Shown: one piece after another, positions 1-7,914 of the stretch
How positions within the stretch are numbered: position 1 is the first letter of the stretch
Layout of the letters: every line of letters starts with the position of its first letter
Origin: Brevibacillus laterosporus LMG 15441
GTDB lineage: Bacteria; Bacillota; Bacilli; Brevibacillales; Brevibacillaceae
Direction: 5' to 3'
Length of the DNA: 64,000 bases
Assembly (NCBI RefSeq): GCF_000219535.2
Contig: NZ_CP007806.1
Location: forward strand, 1,708,501 to 1,772,500
Position numbers and translations under genes: made by a program
Notes under the pieces: model-generated
What the model was told of the DNA's origin: nothing
The model's database searches: none
The model's input: the letters and a program-made list of their open reading frames with translations, nothing else

Positions 1-951
1 ATGCTGCTGCTGCTTCTAGCTTTGATGGTTAGTGCTTGCAATACGACACCAAACACAGTGTCGCAGCCAAATAACGCGGGTAATTCTTCTGCTGAAAAAA
101 AGACAAAGGTCTTTAAAGATGCCACGGGAGAAATTGAAATTCCTACTCATCCAGAGCGTATTGTCAGCATTACTTTTTTAGGTGATTTGGCAGCGCTGGG
201 TGTAAAACCGGTAGGAGCTGGATCAATTGCCCTAGAGAATTCAGTATTGCTGTCTAAAGAGCTGGAGGGCGTGGAAAATGTAGGGGATGTTTCCATTGAG
301 AAAGTGATGCAGCTAAAGCCAGATTTAATCATTGTACCAACCTATTTGCCTTCAGAAATGACGGAGCAGTTGAAAAAAATTGCCCCGACGGTTTCTTTAC
401 CTTCGGGAACACTTGAAGGTACTGACCCAATTGAGGAGGTTCGGACATTTGGAAGGCTGTTAGGAAAAGAAGCGGAAGCGGAAGCATTTATTACTCGTTA
501 TAATGAAAAAGCTAAAGCGGCTAAAGAAAAAGTAAAAGCTATGATTGGATCAAATGAAACAGTAGGTAGCTACTCAATCTGGGCCAAAAATTTCTGGGTG
601 TGGCCAAAAACACGTGATGCTGGCTACAATCTGATGGAAATGTTTGAGTTAAAGCCGATAGAGAAAGTGAAACAAGAGATTTTCCCAACTCGTCAAGGGA
701 AGGATATTTCCTTAGAGCTTTTGCCTGATTATGCTGCTGATCACATGTTTATCAGCGTATATGAACCAGACGGTGGAGCAGAGCGTGCAAAGGAAATCAT
801 GAACAGACCGATCTGGAAAAATCTAGAGGCAGTAAAGCATAATCATGTATACATGCTTGATTCCAAGAAGTTTTGGATGACAGATGGATTGAATTTGGAG
901 AAGCAGTTGGATATCATTGTTGATCTAATTGAAAGTAAGAATAAGCAATAA
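1..951 (+). CDS. Siderophore ABC transporter substrate-binding lipoprotein (5' end probably outside window)
   Basis: This is a lipid-anchored extracellular binding protein that delivers a ferric siderophore to an ABC importer (periplasmic-binding-protein 2 / FecB-FhuD superfamily). The open frame begins at base 1 with a hydrophobic run followed by a lipobox ending at Cys13 (MVSAC). The positively charged n-region expected before it is missing, so the true start very likely lies upstream of the window. A Ser/Thr/Asn-rich linker follows, then the two-lobe fold: the PERIVS strand near residue 52, the VMQLKPDLII element near 103, and a C-lobe ending in the IWKNLEAVKHNHVYML pattern typical of FhuD/FeuA-like proteins. 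The ligand class (hydroxamate or catecholate) cannot be read from sequence. No permease or ATPase gene follows; only a decayed paralogue does. Confidence 0.85.
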   Translation: MLLLLLALMVSACNTTPNTVSQPNNAGNSSAEKKTKVFKDATGEIEIPTHPERIVSITFLGDLAALGVKPVGAGSIALENSVLLSKELEGVENVGDVSIEKVMQLKPDLIIVPTYLPSEMTEQLKKIAPTVSLPSGTLEGTDPIEEVRTFGRLLGKEAEAEAFITRYNEKAKAAKEKVKAMIGSNETVGSYSIWAKNFWVWPKTRDAGYNLMEMFELKPIEKVKQEIFPTRQGKDISLELLPDYAADHMFISVYEPDGGAERAKEIMNRPIWKNLEAVKHNHVYMLDSKKFWMTDGLNLEKQLDIIVDLIESKNKQ

Positions 952-999
952 GCTAAAGAAAAAGGCACCAGGAACGCCTGACCTGATAAATGGGGTGGA

Positions 1000-1238
1000 A
1001 AGGTTACGAATGTAGAAGGCTTATTTAAGATGAAGCCAGATCATATTATTGGTTAGCTGATAATGATAAAAATGTGTTAGAAGAAAGCAGTCTCTGGAAA
1101 GGGCTACAGGCAGTGAAAAATGGAAGAGTATATCGAATGACCAGTAGGAAAAATTACAATGAGGAATTTTTCGCTCTTGGCAAACAAGCTCTGATGGAAC
1201 AGGTAAGTAAGGGAATTTTGCAGAAGGAAAAGGAATAA
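1000..1238 (+). pseudogene. Remnant of a second siderophore-binding protein
   Basis: Two out-of-phase pieces translate into recognisable parts of the same family as the upstream gene. Bases 1000-1056 give VTNVEGLFKMKPDHIIG and end at a TAG. Bases 1056-1238 continue in another frame with LWKGLQAVKNGRVYRM and a plausible C-terminus ending at TAA 1236-1238. The N-lobe KPDHII element and the C-lobe SLWKGLQAVKNGRVY element are normally separated by well over 100 residues. The middle of the gene has therefore been deleted and the junction is frameshifted. No start codon or Shine-Dalgarno is left. It is non-functional. Confidence 0.75.
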
Positions 1239-1567
1239 ATTAAGTCATAACGCTTATTTCTCCGAATAATAGACAGTAATCTGTCCGTTATTCGGTTTTT
1301 TTCATTTATAATGAGGGAAGACATAGAGAGAAGGGGATAGCTACAAAAGTAATCAAGCTGATACGAACTTAGAGAAGTTGTTGAGCTGTACATGCAACCA
1401 TTGGTTTCAGCATGGAAAATGTTTGCTACTAGTGTCCATAACATCATTGAGGAGGATGAGGAGTGAATAACGTTACTAGATAGTACGATTGTAAGTTCAA
1501 AACATGTAGCTTCTTAACGACATCTGGCTAATGTAGTTGTCTAGAAGGTAAATAGGAGAGGGTTCAG
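1239..1567. other. Intergenic stretch without a convincing gene
   Basis: Apart from the terminator at its left end, this gap holds only short open frames. One, ending at the TGA around 1466, reads ELYMQPLVSAWKMFA but has no start or ribosome binding site. The Shine-Dalgarno of the next gene lies at its right edge. Confidence 0.5.
1262..1302 (+). terminator. Rho-independent terminator after the binding-protein remnant
   Basis: CCGAATAA (1262-1269) pairs with TTATTCGG (1288-1295). An inner ACAG/CTGT stem closes a TAAT loop, and a run of seven T follows directly. It would end transcripts from the siderophore-binding gene. Confidence 0.85.
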
Positions 1568-2467
1568 GTGAGAAAATCAGCTATCGTAGGCGTACTGTTT
1601 ATTATAATAGGTGTCATGGGATGTGTAGGCTGGGTTTTACAAGGGGGAATTTATGGACAAAAAGCAGCAAGTATCATTAACGAAAAGGCGATCGAGCATA
1701 CACAATTCAAACAACTTATAGTGGATAGTGCTAGTAAGGATATTCATATTGTTCCAAGTAATGATGATTACATAAAGATTCGGTTGAACGAGAAATCTGG
1801 ATGGGTTGGTACCAGAAATACAGAGCTACAAGTAACAGAGGAGAATGATAAGCTTCTGATTGTAACAACACGCCCTCCGACTTGGTTTAGCCTTGATTTT
1901 AGCATGGATGACGAAGGTTTAACTATCTCGCTTCCCCAAAAAACGTGGGAAAAAATGAAGCTTAGCAGCACTTCAGGTAATATCACGGCGGGCGATGTGT
2001 TTGCCAAAGAATTTGTAGCATCCAGTACATCCGGGGACATAGAGATGAAACAGCTTGAAAGTGAAAAGAGTGATATTCAGGTAACTTCAGGAAATGTGGA
2101 AATCTCCAGGCTTATAGCTACGTATTCAACATTTGAATCTACCTCAGGTGACATAGACGTACAAGAAGCAACTGGAGAGATAAAAGCAAATAGTACCTCG
2201 GGAAACATTGATCTAAACACGGCTGAAGTGGCGCACAATCTAACCTTGGAAGCATCTAGTGGAAATATTAATATCGTTACGACGAAACAGCCTATAGATA
2301 CCCGGCTTGTAGCAAAGACATCCTCTGGAGAGATTCAGACCAATCTAGAAGGATTCCGCTTCAACAGTATCTCGAATCATAACGTAGAGGCCACGAATGG
2401 CAAAGAGATCAAACGTACCGTTCACATTCAAACAACCTCAGGAGATATCGCATTTATGCAACGATAG
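1568..2467 (+). CDS. DUF4097-family cell-surface protein
   Basis: Protein of 299 residues with one N-terminal membrane segment (about residues 5-25, rich in I/V/G) and a long outside part. From about residue 130 it is built of repeated short strands carrying TSGN/TSGD turns (at least seven copies). This is the mark of the DUF4097 beta-helix fold found in LiaG/YvlB-type envelope-stress proteins. The start is GTG 1568, preceded by AGGAGAGGG at a good distance. It stands alone between two terminator-like structures, so it is probably monocistronic. Its molecular role is not known; a link to envelope stress is only family inference. Confidence 0.75.
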   Translation: MRKSAIVGVLFIIIGVMGCVGWVLQGGIYGQKAASIINEKAIEHTQFKQLIVDSASKDIHIVPSNDDYIKIRLNEKSGWVGTRNTELQVTEENDKLLIVTTRPPTWFSLDFSMDDEGLTISLPQKTWEKMKLSSTSGNITAGDVFAKEFVASSTSGDIEMKQLESEKSDIQVTSGNVEISRLIATYSTFESTSGDIDVQEATGEIKANSTSGNIDLNTAEVAHNLTLEASSGNINIVTTKQPIDTRLVAKTSSGEIQTNLEGFRFNSISNHNVEATNGKEIKRTVHIQTTSGDIAFMQR

Positions 2468-2492
2468 GAAAAAGGAGACAATAATACTACAC

Positions 2493-2545
2493 GACACGAT
2501 TAGGCTTAGTGGATAATCTTCATCGTGTCAGACTCCTATGCGTTT
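2493..2545 (+). terminator. Possible terminator stem-loop
   Basis: GACACGAT (2493-2500) is repeated inverted as ATCGTGTC (2522-2529) around a 21-base loop. The nearest T-run starts about 15 bases after the stem, so it is a weak terminator at best and may be another structured element. Confidence 0.35.
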
Positions 2546-2748
2546 CTCTTTTTTTACATACAATGTAAGTCCGATGCTAAGCAGGAAGGGAATTCAAAAA
2601 AGTATAAGTTTACAAAAAAGCAACGTAGAGGTCTTACACAATGTTGTATAATAAAGACAAGCTTTTATTCAAATCGGGTTTTACATAAACGAATTCAGGC
2701 TTTTAATAAGCAAGGATACTTAGATGAACAAATAGGAAGGTGTAGAAC

Positions 2749-3465
2749 GTGTATCTTCGCCAAGTGCGGCTGCTAACAGAAAAATACCCTAATCGTAAGG
2801 AGTATCCCTTTTCGATTCCTGCACTGCAAAACCTAGAGAGTTTATCGTTTGATAAAAATATCACCTTTTTTGTAGGTGAGAATGGATCGGGAAAATCTAC
2901 TTTGCTAGAAGCCATTGCTTATCAATGCGATTTCCATACAGCGGGTGGGGGCAGACATAATTACTATGAAGTGGATGCTTCCGATGCCCCTTTAGGGGAG
3001 TATATTCAGTTATCGTGGCTACCTAAGATTACGAATGGTTTTTTTTTGCGGGCAGAAACCTTCTATCAGTTTGCTAGTCATATAGACAGTATAAACGGCA
3101 CGGGTAGCTACGGAGGACGTTCCTTACATGCTCAGTCACACGGTGAATCGTTTCTCTCTCTTTTTCGCAATCGGTTTGGTCATAAAGCAATCTATTTACT
3201 AGACGAGCCGGAAGCGGCCTTGTCGCCTGCACGACAGCTTTCCTTATTACGTTTAATGAAAGATCTAGAGAGATCAGCACAGTTTATTATTGCTACGCAT
3301 TCACCGATACTATTAGCATTTCCAGAAGCACAAATTTATAACTTTGACCAATCTCCTATTGCGACGACTAACTATGAGCAAACATTGCACTATCAGATTA
3401 CGAAACGGTTTTTAGAAAATAAAGAGGCAATGCTTGCAGAGTTATTTCGTGATGAGGATGAATAA
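2749..3465 (+). CDS. AAA family ATPase (ABC-like, RecF/SMC-type fold)
   Basis: Stand-alone ATPase of 238 residues. Walker A is GENGSGKST at residues 43-51. Walker B is IYLLDEPEAAL near residue 150, followed by the D-loop region and a switch histidine in ATHSP near 183. The family has no transmembrane partner and is predicted to act on nucleic acids or in stress or defence; its substrate is unknown. The start is GTG 2749 with GGAAGG about 9 bases upstream. An upstream 83-codon open frame overlapping this start has no coding character and was not called. No partner nuclease gene is adjacent, so a defence role is unsupported. Confidence 0.8.
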   Translation: MYLRQVRLLTEKYPNRKEYPFSIPALQNLESLSFDKNITFFVGENGSGKSTLLEAIAYQCDFHTAGGGRHNYYEVDASDAPLGEYIQLSWLPKITNGFFLRAETFYQFASHIDSINGTGSYGGRSLHAQSHGESFLSLFRNRFGHKAIYLLDEPEAALSPARQLSLLRLMKDLERSAQFIIATHSPILLAFPEAQIYNFDQSPIATTNYEQTLHYQITKRFLENKEAMLAELFRDEDE

Positions 3466-3622
3466 TTATATTCTTATCAGCATGTAATGGGATAGAGAGG
3501 AAAAAAATGGACTTGGATTCACTAACATGTTACTTTACTAATATACGTACCTTCATTTGAAACCAGATTACGTTATTAAACGTATTAAGATATACCAACA
3601 TAAAGGAGCACGAAACCCTTAT

Positions 3623-4651
3623 ATGACCTCTCTAAAAGAAGTATTTAAAAGTACAATCATGAAAAAAATTATTGTATTACTTATCTTAGTTGCACTTGTC
3701 TACATGTTTCGAAGTATGATGAACATGATCTTGCTCTTTTTTATCATTACCTTTTTGATGAACGAATTGCATCAATTTCTTGTTCGTCGGCTGAGCATCG
3801 AGCGAAAGGTACTGAAGAAAGTCACATTGATTCTCCAGTATGCAGTGTTTATTTCACTGATTGTCATTGGGTTACTACGATTTTTACCGAGTGTGATTAC
3901 TGAATTATCGCCGCTTGTGCAGCAAGTGATTGCTTTTTATGAGAAACCGATTATTCCAGTGGATAATTTTATACTAGAATTCATGGTAGAGTCGTTGCAA
4001 AAGATTAACCTAGCAAGCTATGTGAATAATGGGATGGAATTTTTAGTTGGTGTTGTTACCAATGCAAGTAAGCTAGGTATCAATTTTGTGATTGCCATGA
4101 TTTTAAGTCTTTTCTTCCTGCTGGAAAAAGAAAAGATCTTCTTTTTAACCTCGAAAGTAAGAACAAGCAAGCTATCTTATTTCTATGAGGATTTTCGTTC
4201 CTTTGGGAATAAGTTTACGCAGTCCTTTGGAAAAGTAATTGAAGTACAATTTATGATCTCGTTGGTTAACTGCATTATGTCAATAATTGCTTTATGGATT
4301 ATGGATTTTCCGCATCTATTTGCATTAGGAATCATGATTTTCGTACTTGGCTTGATTCCGGTGGCAGGTGTCATTATTTCATTGATTCCTCTGTGTGCTA
4401 TCGCTTTTAGTATCGGGGGCTTTATCAAGATTATCTATGTACTTATCATGATTGCTGTCTTGCATGCTATCGAAGCCTATCTGCTAAATCCAAAGCTAAT
4501 GTCGTCCAAAACCAAGTTACCGATCTTTGTTACATTTGCTGTATTGATTATCTCAGAACACTTTATCGGGGTATGGGGACTGATACTGGGGATTCCGATC
4601 TTCATATTCCTACTGGATTTACTTGAAGTTAAATTTATGGAAAAGCAGTGA
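3623..4651 (+). CDS. AI-2E family transporter (UPF0118)
   Basis: Polytopic membrane protein of about 342 residues. It has two N-terminal helices, a central amphipathic segment, and four to five C-terminal helices including the conserved LIPVAGVIIS and GVWGLILGIPIF stretches of the AI-2E/YtvI/YdbI family. Members include autoinducer-2 exporters and Na+/H+ antiporters; which applies here cannot be told. I chose ATG 3623, which has AAAGGAG upstream. TTG 3557 (longer) and ATG 3659 (shorter) are possible. A strong terminator follows, and no co-transcribed gene is evident. Confidence 0.8.
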   Translation: MTSLKEVFKSTIMKKIIVLLILVALVYMFRSMMNMILLFFIITFLMNELHQFLVRRLSIERKVLKKVTLILQYAVFISLIVIGLLRFLPSVITELSPLVQQVIAFYEKPIIPVDNFILEFMVESLQKINLASYVNNGMEFLVGVVTNASKLGINFVIAMILSLFFLLEKEKIFFLTSKVRTSKLSYFYEDFRSFGNKFTQSFGKVIEVQFMISLVNCIMSIIALWIMDFPHLFALGIMIFVLGLIPVAGVIISLIPLCAIAFSIGGFIKIIYVLIMIAVLHAIEAYLLNPKLMSSKTKLPIFVTFAVLIISEHFIGVWGLILGIPIFIFLLDLLEVKFMEKQ

Positions 4652-4661
4652 TTTGTACAGA

Positions 4662-4707
4662 AAAAAGCCTAACGTATTTCCTTATGGAAAGGAGCGTTGG
4701 GCTTTTT
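4662..4707 (+). terminator. Rho-independent terminator
   Basis: AAAAGCCTAACG near 4663-4674 pairs with CGTTGGGCTTTT near 4694-4705 (one G-U), with flanking A- and T-runs. It separates the permease from the L,D-transpeptidase. Confidence 0.85.
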
Positions 4708-4791
4708 ACTCATAGAAAAGCCAATATTTGTCGTTACATAAAAAGAAGAGAATTTTAGATTGCTGGCTCCGGAAAGCGGAAGGAGGCACAC

Positions 4792-6018
4792 ATGGTAAAC
4801 GAACGAAGGATTGTAATCTTTCTAGTTATTCTATTCATGTATGTTACGACCCTTTTCTTAGGAGGTTCGGAGATGATGAAAGGAAAACTGGTGAATTCGG
4901 ATCTATTTACAACTAATTCACTTAACTCCGATAAACTCTTGTCTACTAGTGAACAAAAGACACTGCATACAGGTTCCATTGCATCACTTTTGCAAAAGCG
5001 TCCGTTAGTTGTTGTTGCGGGACCAAACCTGCCTAAAGGAGCGAATGAGGATTTGATAAAAACACAACTTTCAAGCTCGTTAGCTCCGTTGTTTCAAGAC
5101 GTACAGCAGACAGAGCAGGAATCTCCTTTAGTCATCGTCGTACCGCCTAACAAGCAACTCCCAGTGTACCAGGCACTACCTTTTTATAGCCCAGAACAGG
5201 TTCTTGGGATTACGAATGCCGCTGGGGAGTGGTTTCCGATAACGGATGAACAGTGTGCATGTAATAGTCAACAGCTTGTGGCATCCATCAAAAAAAGGAT
5301 CGATGAACAGCAGCATTCTTTACTAGGATTATTATCTTTACGGACAGCACTTTATCATTACTATCTTCGAACACATACGCTTCCAAAGCAGCTTAATCAA
5401 TTGGTGCAAGCATCTCCGAATAATTATTTGTCCCAAATTCCTACACCTCCAGTGGGCGCTCAGGAAGGCTGGATTTACAACCCATCCGCCTTTCAACCGC
5501 AAAGGCCTTGGGAAAGCATGGAGCAGGTAGTAGGGGCAAAGGGGCTACATTTGTTAGCGAAAGGGCTTCAGCCGATTGAAGTTAACATCTCGATTCCTGA
5601 ATTTCGGATGCATGTGGTTAGTGGCTCCTATCTATTGCGCTCCTACCCAGTGGCGCTAGGAGCTCGCAATCAGACACCTGTTGGAGATTTTAGCATTGCA
5701 CTCAAGGTAAATAAGCCTAGATCAGCAACTAAAGTATATGGAACGCGTGCTTTAGCATTGAGTAACCCTGATTATGCTATCCACGGGACGAATGACCCTT
5801 CTTCTATCGGTAAAGCAGTGTCTAAAGGCTGCATTCGGCTGTTTAATCGTGATGTGGAAGAATTGTATAGCTTAGTCCCATTAGGAACGAAAGTACATAT
5901 TGGTAAGACAAAGCTGAAAACATCATCAGCAATGGGCCTCCCAGGAAGCGGCAAGCCGTATCTACTTCCCGGAAGATCAGATGAGAAGTCAAAAAAATTC
6001 TATCACTGGCGTAGATAA
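4792..6018 (+). CDS. L,D-transpeptidase (YkuD) with an N-terminal membrane anchor
   Basis: Cell-wall enzyme forming or remodelling 3-3 peptidoglycan cross-links. The 408-residue protein has an N-terminal signal anchor (about residues 6-24), a long middle region, and a C-terminal YkuD domain from about residue 265. The active-site motif is complete: HGTN from His331 and SKGCIRL with catalytic Cys347. Residues about 180-230 contain ALYHYYLRT...LPKQLNQL...YLSQIPTPP, which resembles the C-terminal part of type II secretion pseudopilins; this is a resemblance seen by eye only. ATG 4792 has GGAGG 6 bases upstream. The middle region makes it much longer than the minimal YkuD enzymes of about 160 residues. 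Confidence 0.85.
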   Translation: MVNERRIVIFLVILFMYVTTLFLGGSEMMKGKLVNSDLFTTNSLNSDKLLSTSEQKTLHTGSIASLLQKRPLVVVAGPNLPKGANEDLIKTQLSSSLAPLFQDVQQTEQESPLVIVVPPNKQLPVYQALPFYSPEQVLGITNAAGEWFPITDEQCACNSQQLVASIKKRIDEQQHSLLGLLSLRTALYHYYLRTHTLPKQLNQLVQASPNNYLSQIPTPPVGAQEGWIYNPSAFQPQRPWESMEQVVGAKGLHLLAKGLQPIEVNISIPEFRMHVVSGSYLLRSYPVALGARNQTPVGDFSIALKVNKPRSATKVYGTRALALSNPDYAIHGTNDPSSIGKAVSKGCIRLFNRDVEELYSLVPLGTKVHIGKTKLKTSSAMGLPGSGKPYLLPGRSDEKSKKFYHWRR

Positions 6019-6103
6019 AGTGGCATTGCGAAAACAGATAAAAGCGTGGCCAAGGTTGAGGATCGATATCGCATATGCTACTATCTTTGGTAAAGGTTTG
6101 ACT

Positions 6104-6226
6104 CCCCCTATTAAAAGTATGGTGATAGAAATGCTTTCATTTGCTAGATTAAGTAAGTGTAAACCCCCTATTCCGTAATCGTTATGTGCAGAGTTTTGAG
6201 ATTTGCACATGATAGGGGGAATCGGT
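6104..6226 (+). promoter_or_regulatory. Putative translational attenuator of the MFS exporter gene
   Basis: CCCCCTAT at 6164-6171 is the exact reverse complement of ATAGGGGG at 6212-6219, which contains the exporter's Shine-Dalgarno (AGGGGGA 6214-6220, 6 bases before ATG 6227). Inside it, ATGTGCA (6184-6190) pairs with TGCACAT (6204-6210). Folded this way the start site is hidden. A second CCCCCTATT copy lies at 6104-6112 and could pair instead. A short peptide frame runs through 6164-6172. The layout resembles erm/cat-type stalling attenuators; regulation itself is inferred. Confidence 0.5.
6131..6178 (+). CDS. Putative leader peptide, 15 residues, ending in PPIP
   Basis: ATG 6131 is preceded by GGTGA (6121-6125) at 5-base spacing and opens a 15-codon frame (MLSFARLSKCKPPIP) closed by TAA 6176-6178. 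Its last Pro-Pro-Ile codons are the very bases that can pair with the exporter's ribosome binding site. A ribosome paused there would free the downstream start. An in-frame ATG at 6119 would give 19 residues. Translation is unproven. Confidence 0.35.
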   Translation: MLSFARLSKCKPPIP

Positions 6227-7420
6227 ATGACCAAAAAAATCTCAACACCGTCACTGTTACTATTTATTATTCTTGTCGGCTTTCCACAAATTAGTGAAAC
6301 GATATATACACCTTCTTTACCTGATATTTCACAGGCGCTTGGAGTTAGTAGCAATATCATTCAATTGACATTAAGCCTTTATTTCTTTGGTTTTGCCCTA
6401 GGAGTCTTTTTTTGGGGAAGGCTATCTGATGTAATTGGAAGGCGGCCAGCAATGCTATGGGGTATATTTATTTATGGAGCTGGCAGTCTTGGCTGCTATC
6501 TGTCTAATGCAGTTGAGTGGCTATTAGTCAGTAGATTTGTTCAGGCCTTTGGAGCAAGTACTGGCTCTGTGGTGACGCAAGCCATTCTCCGTGAAAGCAT
6601 AGACGGAGGTAGACGTCATGCTGTGTTTGCCCAGATCTCTGCTGCGCTTGCTTTTACTCCCGCAATTGGACCCTTACTGGGAGGATTCATTGATCAGGCT
6701 TTGGGATTTCGGGCTGTTTTCTTTACCCTTGTTGTGATGGGGGTACTTGTTTTTGTTTACACATGGAGGGCATTACCTGAGACAAGATTATCTGTAACTT
6801 CCAAAAGTAGTGTAAGTTTGGTAGCCAAACGCATGGCTCGTGATCAAAGAGTCTGGTTGTTTGGATTGCTGATTGGAATAACGAATGGAATTTTGTTCAG
6901 TTACTATGCAGAGGCTCCTTTTATTTACATGGAGTTTTTTCATATGACACCAGGTGTGTTTGGATTTTTTGGTGTTTTTGTAGCTTTAGCGTCCATAATT
7001 GGTGCGTTGCTTTCAAAGAAATTGCTACAGAAGCTGTCAGCCGAGCGGATTATTTATGTAGGATCGCTTGTAACGGCATTGGGTGCCGGGAGCCTAACCG
7101 CTCTGGTGCTTATTGGTTTAGATTCGTCCATCCTGTCATTGGTATTACTAGTTAGTTGTATTTTTATACTTTTGATGGGGATTGGGATGGCAATACCGAA
7201 TTGTTTAAGCTTAGCATTGGTACATTATCATGATACACAAGGTACAGCAGGTGCTATATTTGGACTAAGCTACTACTTTCTCGTAAGTTTTATTACGACA
7301 GGGATGAGCTATCTTCATAATGGGATGCTGTTGCCTATGCCAATGTATTTTCTTTTACTGGCTTTGGTCATGATAGTTGTCAGCTACAAGCTGATGATTC
7401 CACCGAATACGATGAAATAA
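6227..7420 (+). CDS. MFS drug resistance transporter, Bcr/CflA family
   Basis: Proton-coupled exporter of 397 residues with 12 predicted membrane helices. Family marks are the early PSLPDI stretch near residue 29, the motif-A loop GRLSDVIGRRP near residue 70, and the FVQAFGAS segment near 105. Members export chloramphenicol, florfenicol, bicyclomycin or similar compounds; the substrate here is not determinable. I chose ATG 6227, giving MTKKIS and preceded by AGGGGGA at 6 bases. Longer frames from TTG 6203 or ATG 6209 would put the Shine-Dalgarno inside the gene. The leader can form a hairpin over this ribosome binding site. A terminator follows directly. Confidence 0.88.
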   Translation: MTKKISTPSLLLFIILVGFPQISETIYTPSLPDISQALGVSSNIIQLTLSLYFFGFALGVFFWGRLSDVIGRRPAMLWGIFIYGAGSLGCYLSNAVEWLLVSRFVQAFGASTGSVVTQAILRESIDGGRRHAVFAQISAALAFTPAIGPLLGGFIDQALGFRAVFFTLVVMGVLVFVYTWRALPETRLSVTSKSSVSLVAKRMARDQRVWLFGLLIGITNGILFSYYAEAPFIYMEFFHMTPGVFGFFGVFVALASIIGALLSKKLLQKLSAERIIYVGSLVTALGAGSLTALVLIGLDSSILSLVLLVSCIFILLMGIGMAIPNCLSLALVHYHDTQGTAGAIFGLSYYFLVSFITTGMSYLHNGMLLPMPMYFLLLALVMIVVSYKLMIPPNTMK

Positions 7421-7423
7421 AGA

Positions 7424-7463
7424 ACAAAGAAGGGCCTACAATTATGTAGGTCTTTCTTTTTTA
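7424..7463 (+). terminator. Rho-independent terminator after the MFS exporter
   Basis: CCTACA (7435-7440) and TGTAGG (7445-7450) close a four-base loop. The stem is extended by AAAGAAgG against tcTTTCTTT, which also supplies the T-run. Confidence 0.85.
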
Positions 7464-7469
7464 CTATTT

Positions 7470-7493
7470 ACATAGGGTAGGGGGGTATAGTAT
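7470..7493 (+). promoter_or_regulatory. CsoR-like copper operator before copZ
   Basis: The segment reads ACATAGGGTAGGGGGGTATA. It carries the G-rich GGGGGTATAG half typical of CsoR sites in Firmicute copZA promoters. It lies about 35 bases before the copZ start. Copper-responsive derepression is inferred from the site and the gene; no csoR is in the window. Confidence 0.5.
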
Positions 7494-7527
7494 TATGAAT
7501 TTAACAATGCTGATAAGGAGAGATATC

Positions 7528-7752
7528 ATGATGACCAAAACAGTTTTGCATGTAGAAGGAATGTCTTGCAAGAGCTGTGCAGCAAAGATTGAACTAGCAT
7601 GCAAGGCATTAGGCGCTAAAAAAGTTCAGGTAGATCTTGTTCAAAAGCAGGTGGAAATTGAGCATGACACTAATTGCCTAGAGGCCATCCTTTTACAAGA
7701 ACATGTGGAGAAATTGGGATATAAGGTAGTCGAAGACAGCGAAGGCAACTGA
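7528..7752 (+). CDS. copZ: Copper chaperone CopZ (heavy-metal-associated domain)
   Basis: Cytosolic metallochaperone of 74 residues forming one HMA domain. The metal site is GMSCKSC with Cys14 and Cys17, and the ferredoxin-like fold continues to a KLGYKV segment at the end. It hands Cu(I) to the efflux ATPase CopA encoded 162 bases downstream. I chose ATG 7528 (ATG 7531 follows at once) because AAGGAG lies 7 bases upstream. An in-frame ATG at 7495 has no ribosome binding site and lies in the operator/promoter region. Regulation is probably by CsoR. Confidence 0.9.
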   Translation: MMTKTVLHVEGMSCKSCAAKIELACKALGAKKVQVDLVQKQVEIEHDTNCLEAILLQEHVEKLGYKVVEDSEGN

Positions 7753-7873
7753 AAAAGAGCTGTCGCAGTACAATGACTTTTTGTTGTATGATAATAAGAT
7801 TCACGAAAAGCAAATCTATTTAGTAGAAGGGTCCTTGACTTCACAGAAGGGGGCTTTTTTAAAACGATATAAT

Positions 7874-7890
7874 ATACCTATATAGGGTAT
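7874..7890 (+). promoter_or_regulatory. CsoR-like operator before copA
   Basis: ATACCTATATAGGGTAT is a near-perfect inverted repeat (ATACC / GGGTAT arms) of the CsoR type. It directly follows a TATAAT hexamer (7868-7873) and lies 24 bases before the copA start. copA thus seems to have its own copper-controlled promoter in addition to any read-through from copZ. Confidence 0.5.
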
Positions 7891-7914
7891 TGTATAGGTA
7901 AGGGAGGTAGTAGC

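Noticed and set aside
1154-1447. 97-codon minus-strand frame
   Set aside because: Runs through the siderophore-protein remnant and its terminator; no start signal and no family likeness.
2525-2776. 83-codon plus-strand open frame before the AAA ATPase
   Set aside because: Overlaps the ATPase start, has no ribosome binding site, and its composition does not look like a protein.
2749-3465. Stand-alone AAA ATPase as a possible anti-phage defence component
   Set aside because: No nuclease, reverse transcriptase or other effector next to it and no mobile-element marks; a defence call is not supported.
5981-6178. 65-codon frame across the end of the L,D-transpeptidase gene
   Set aside because: Its 5' half lies inside the transpeptidase gene in another frame; only the short 3' part with its own GGTGA site was kept as a possible leader peptide.
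7800-7862. Possible terminator between copZ and copA
   Set aside because: The GTCCTT/AAGG pairing near the CTTTTTT run is short and imperfect, too weak to list.
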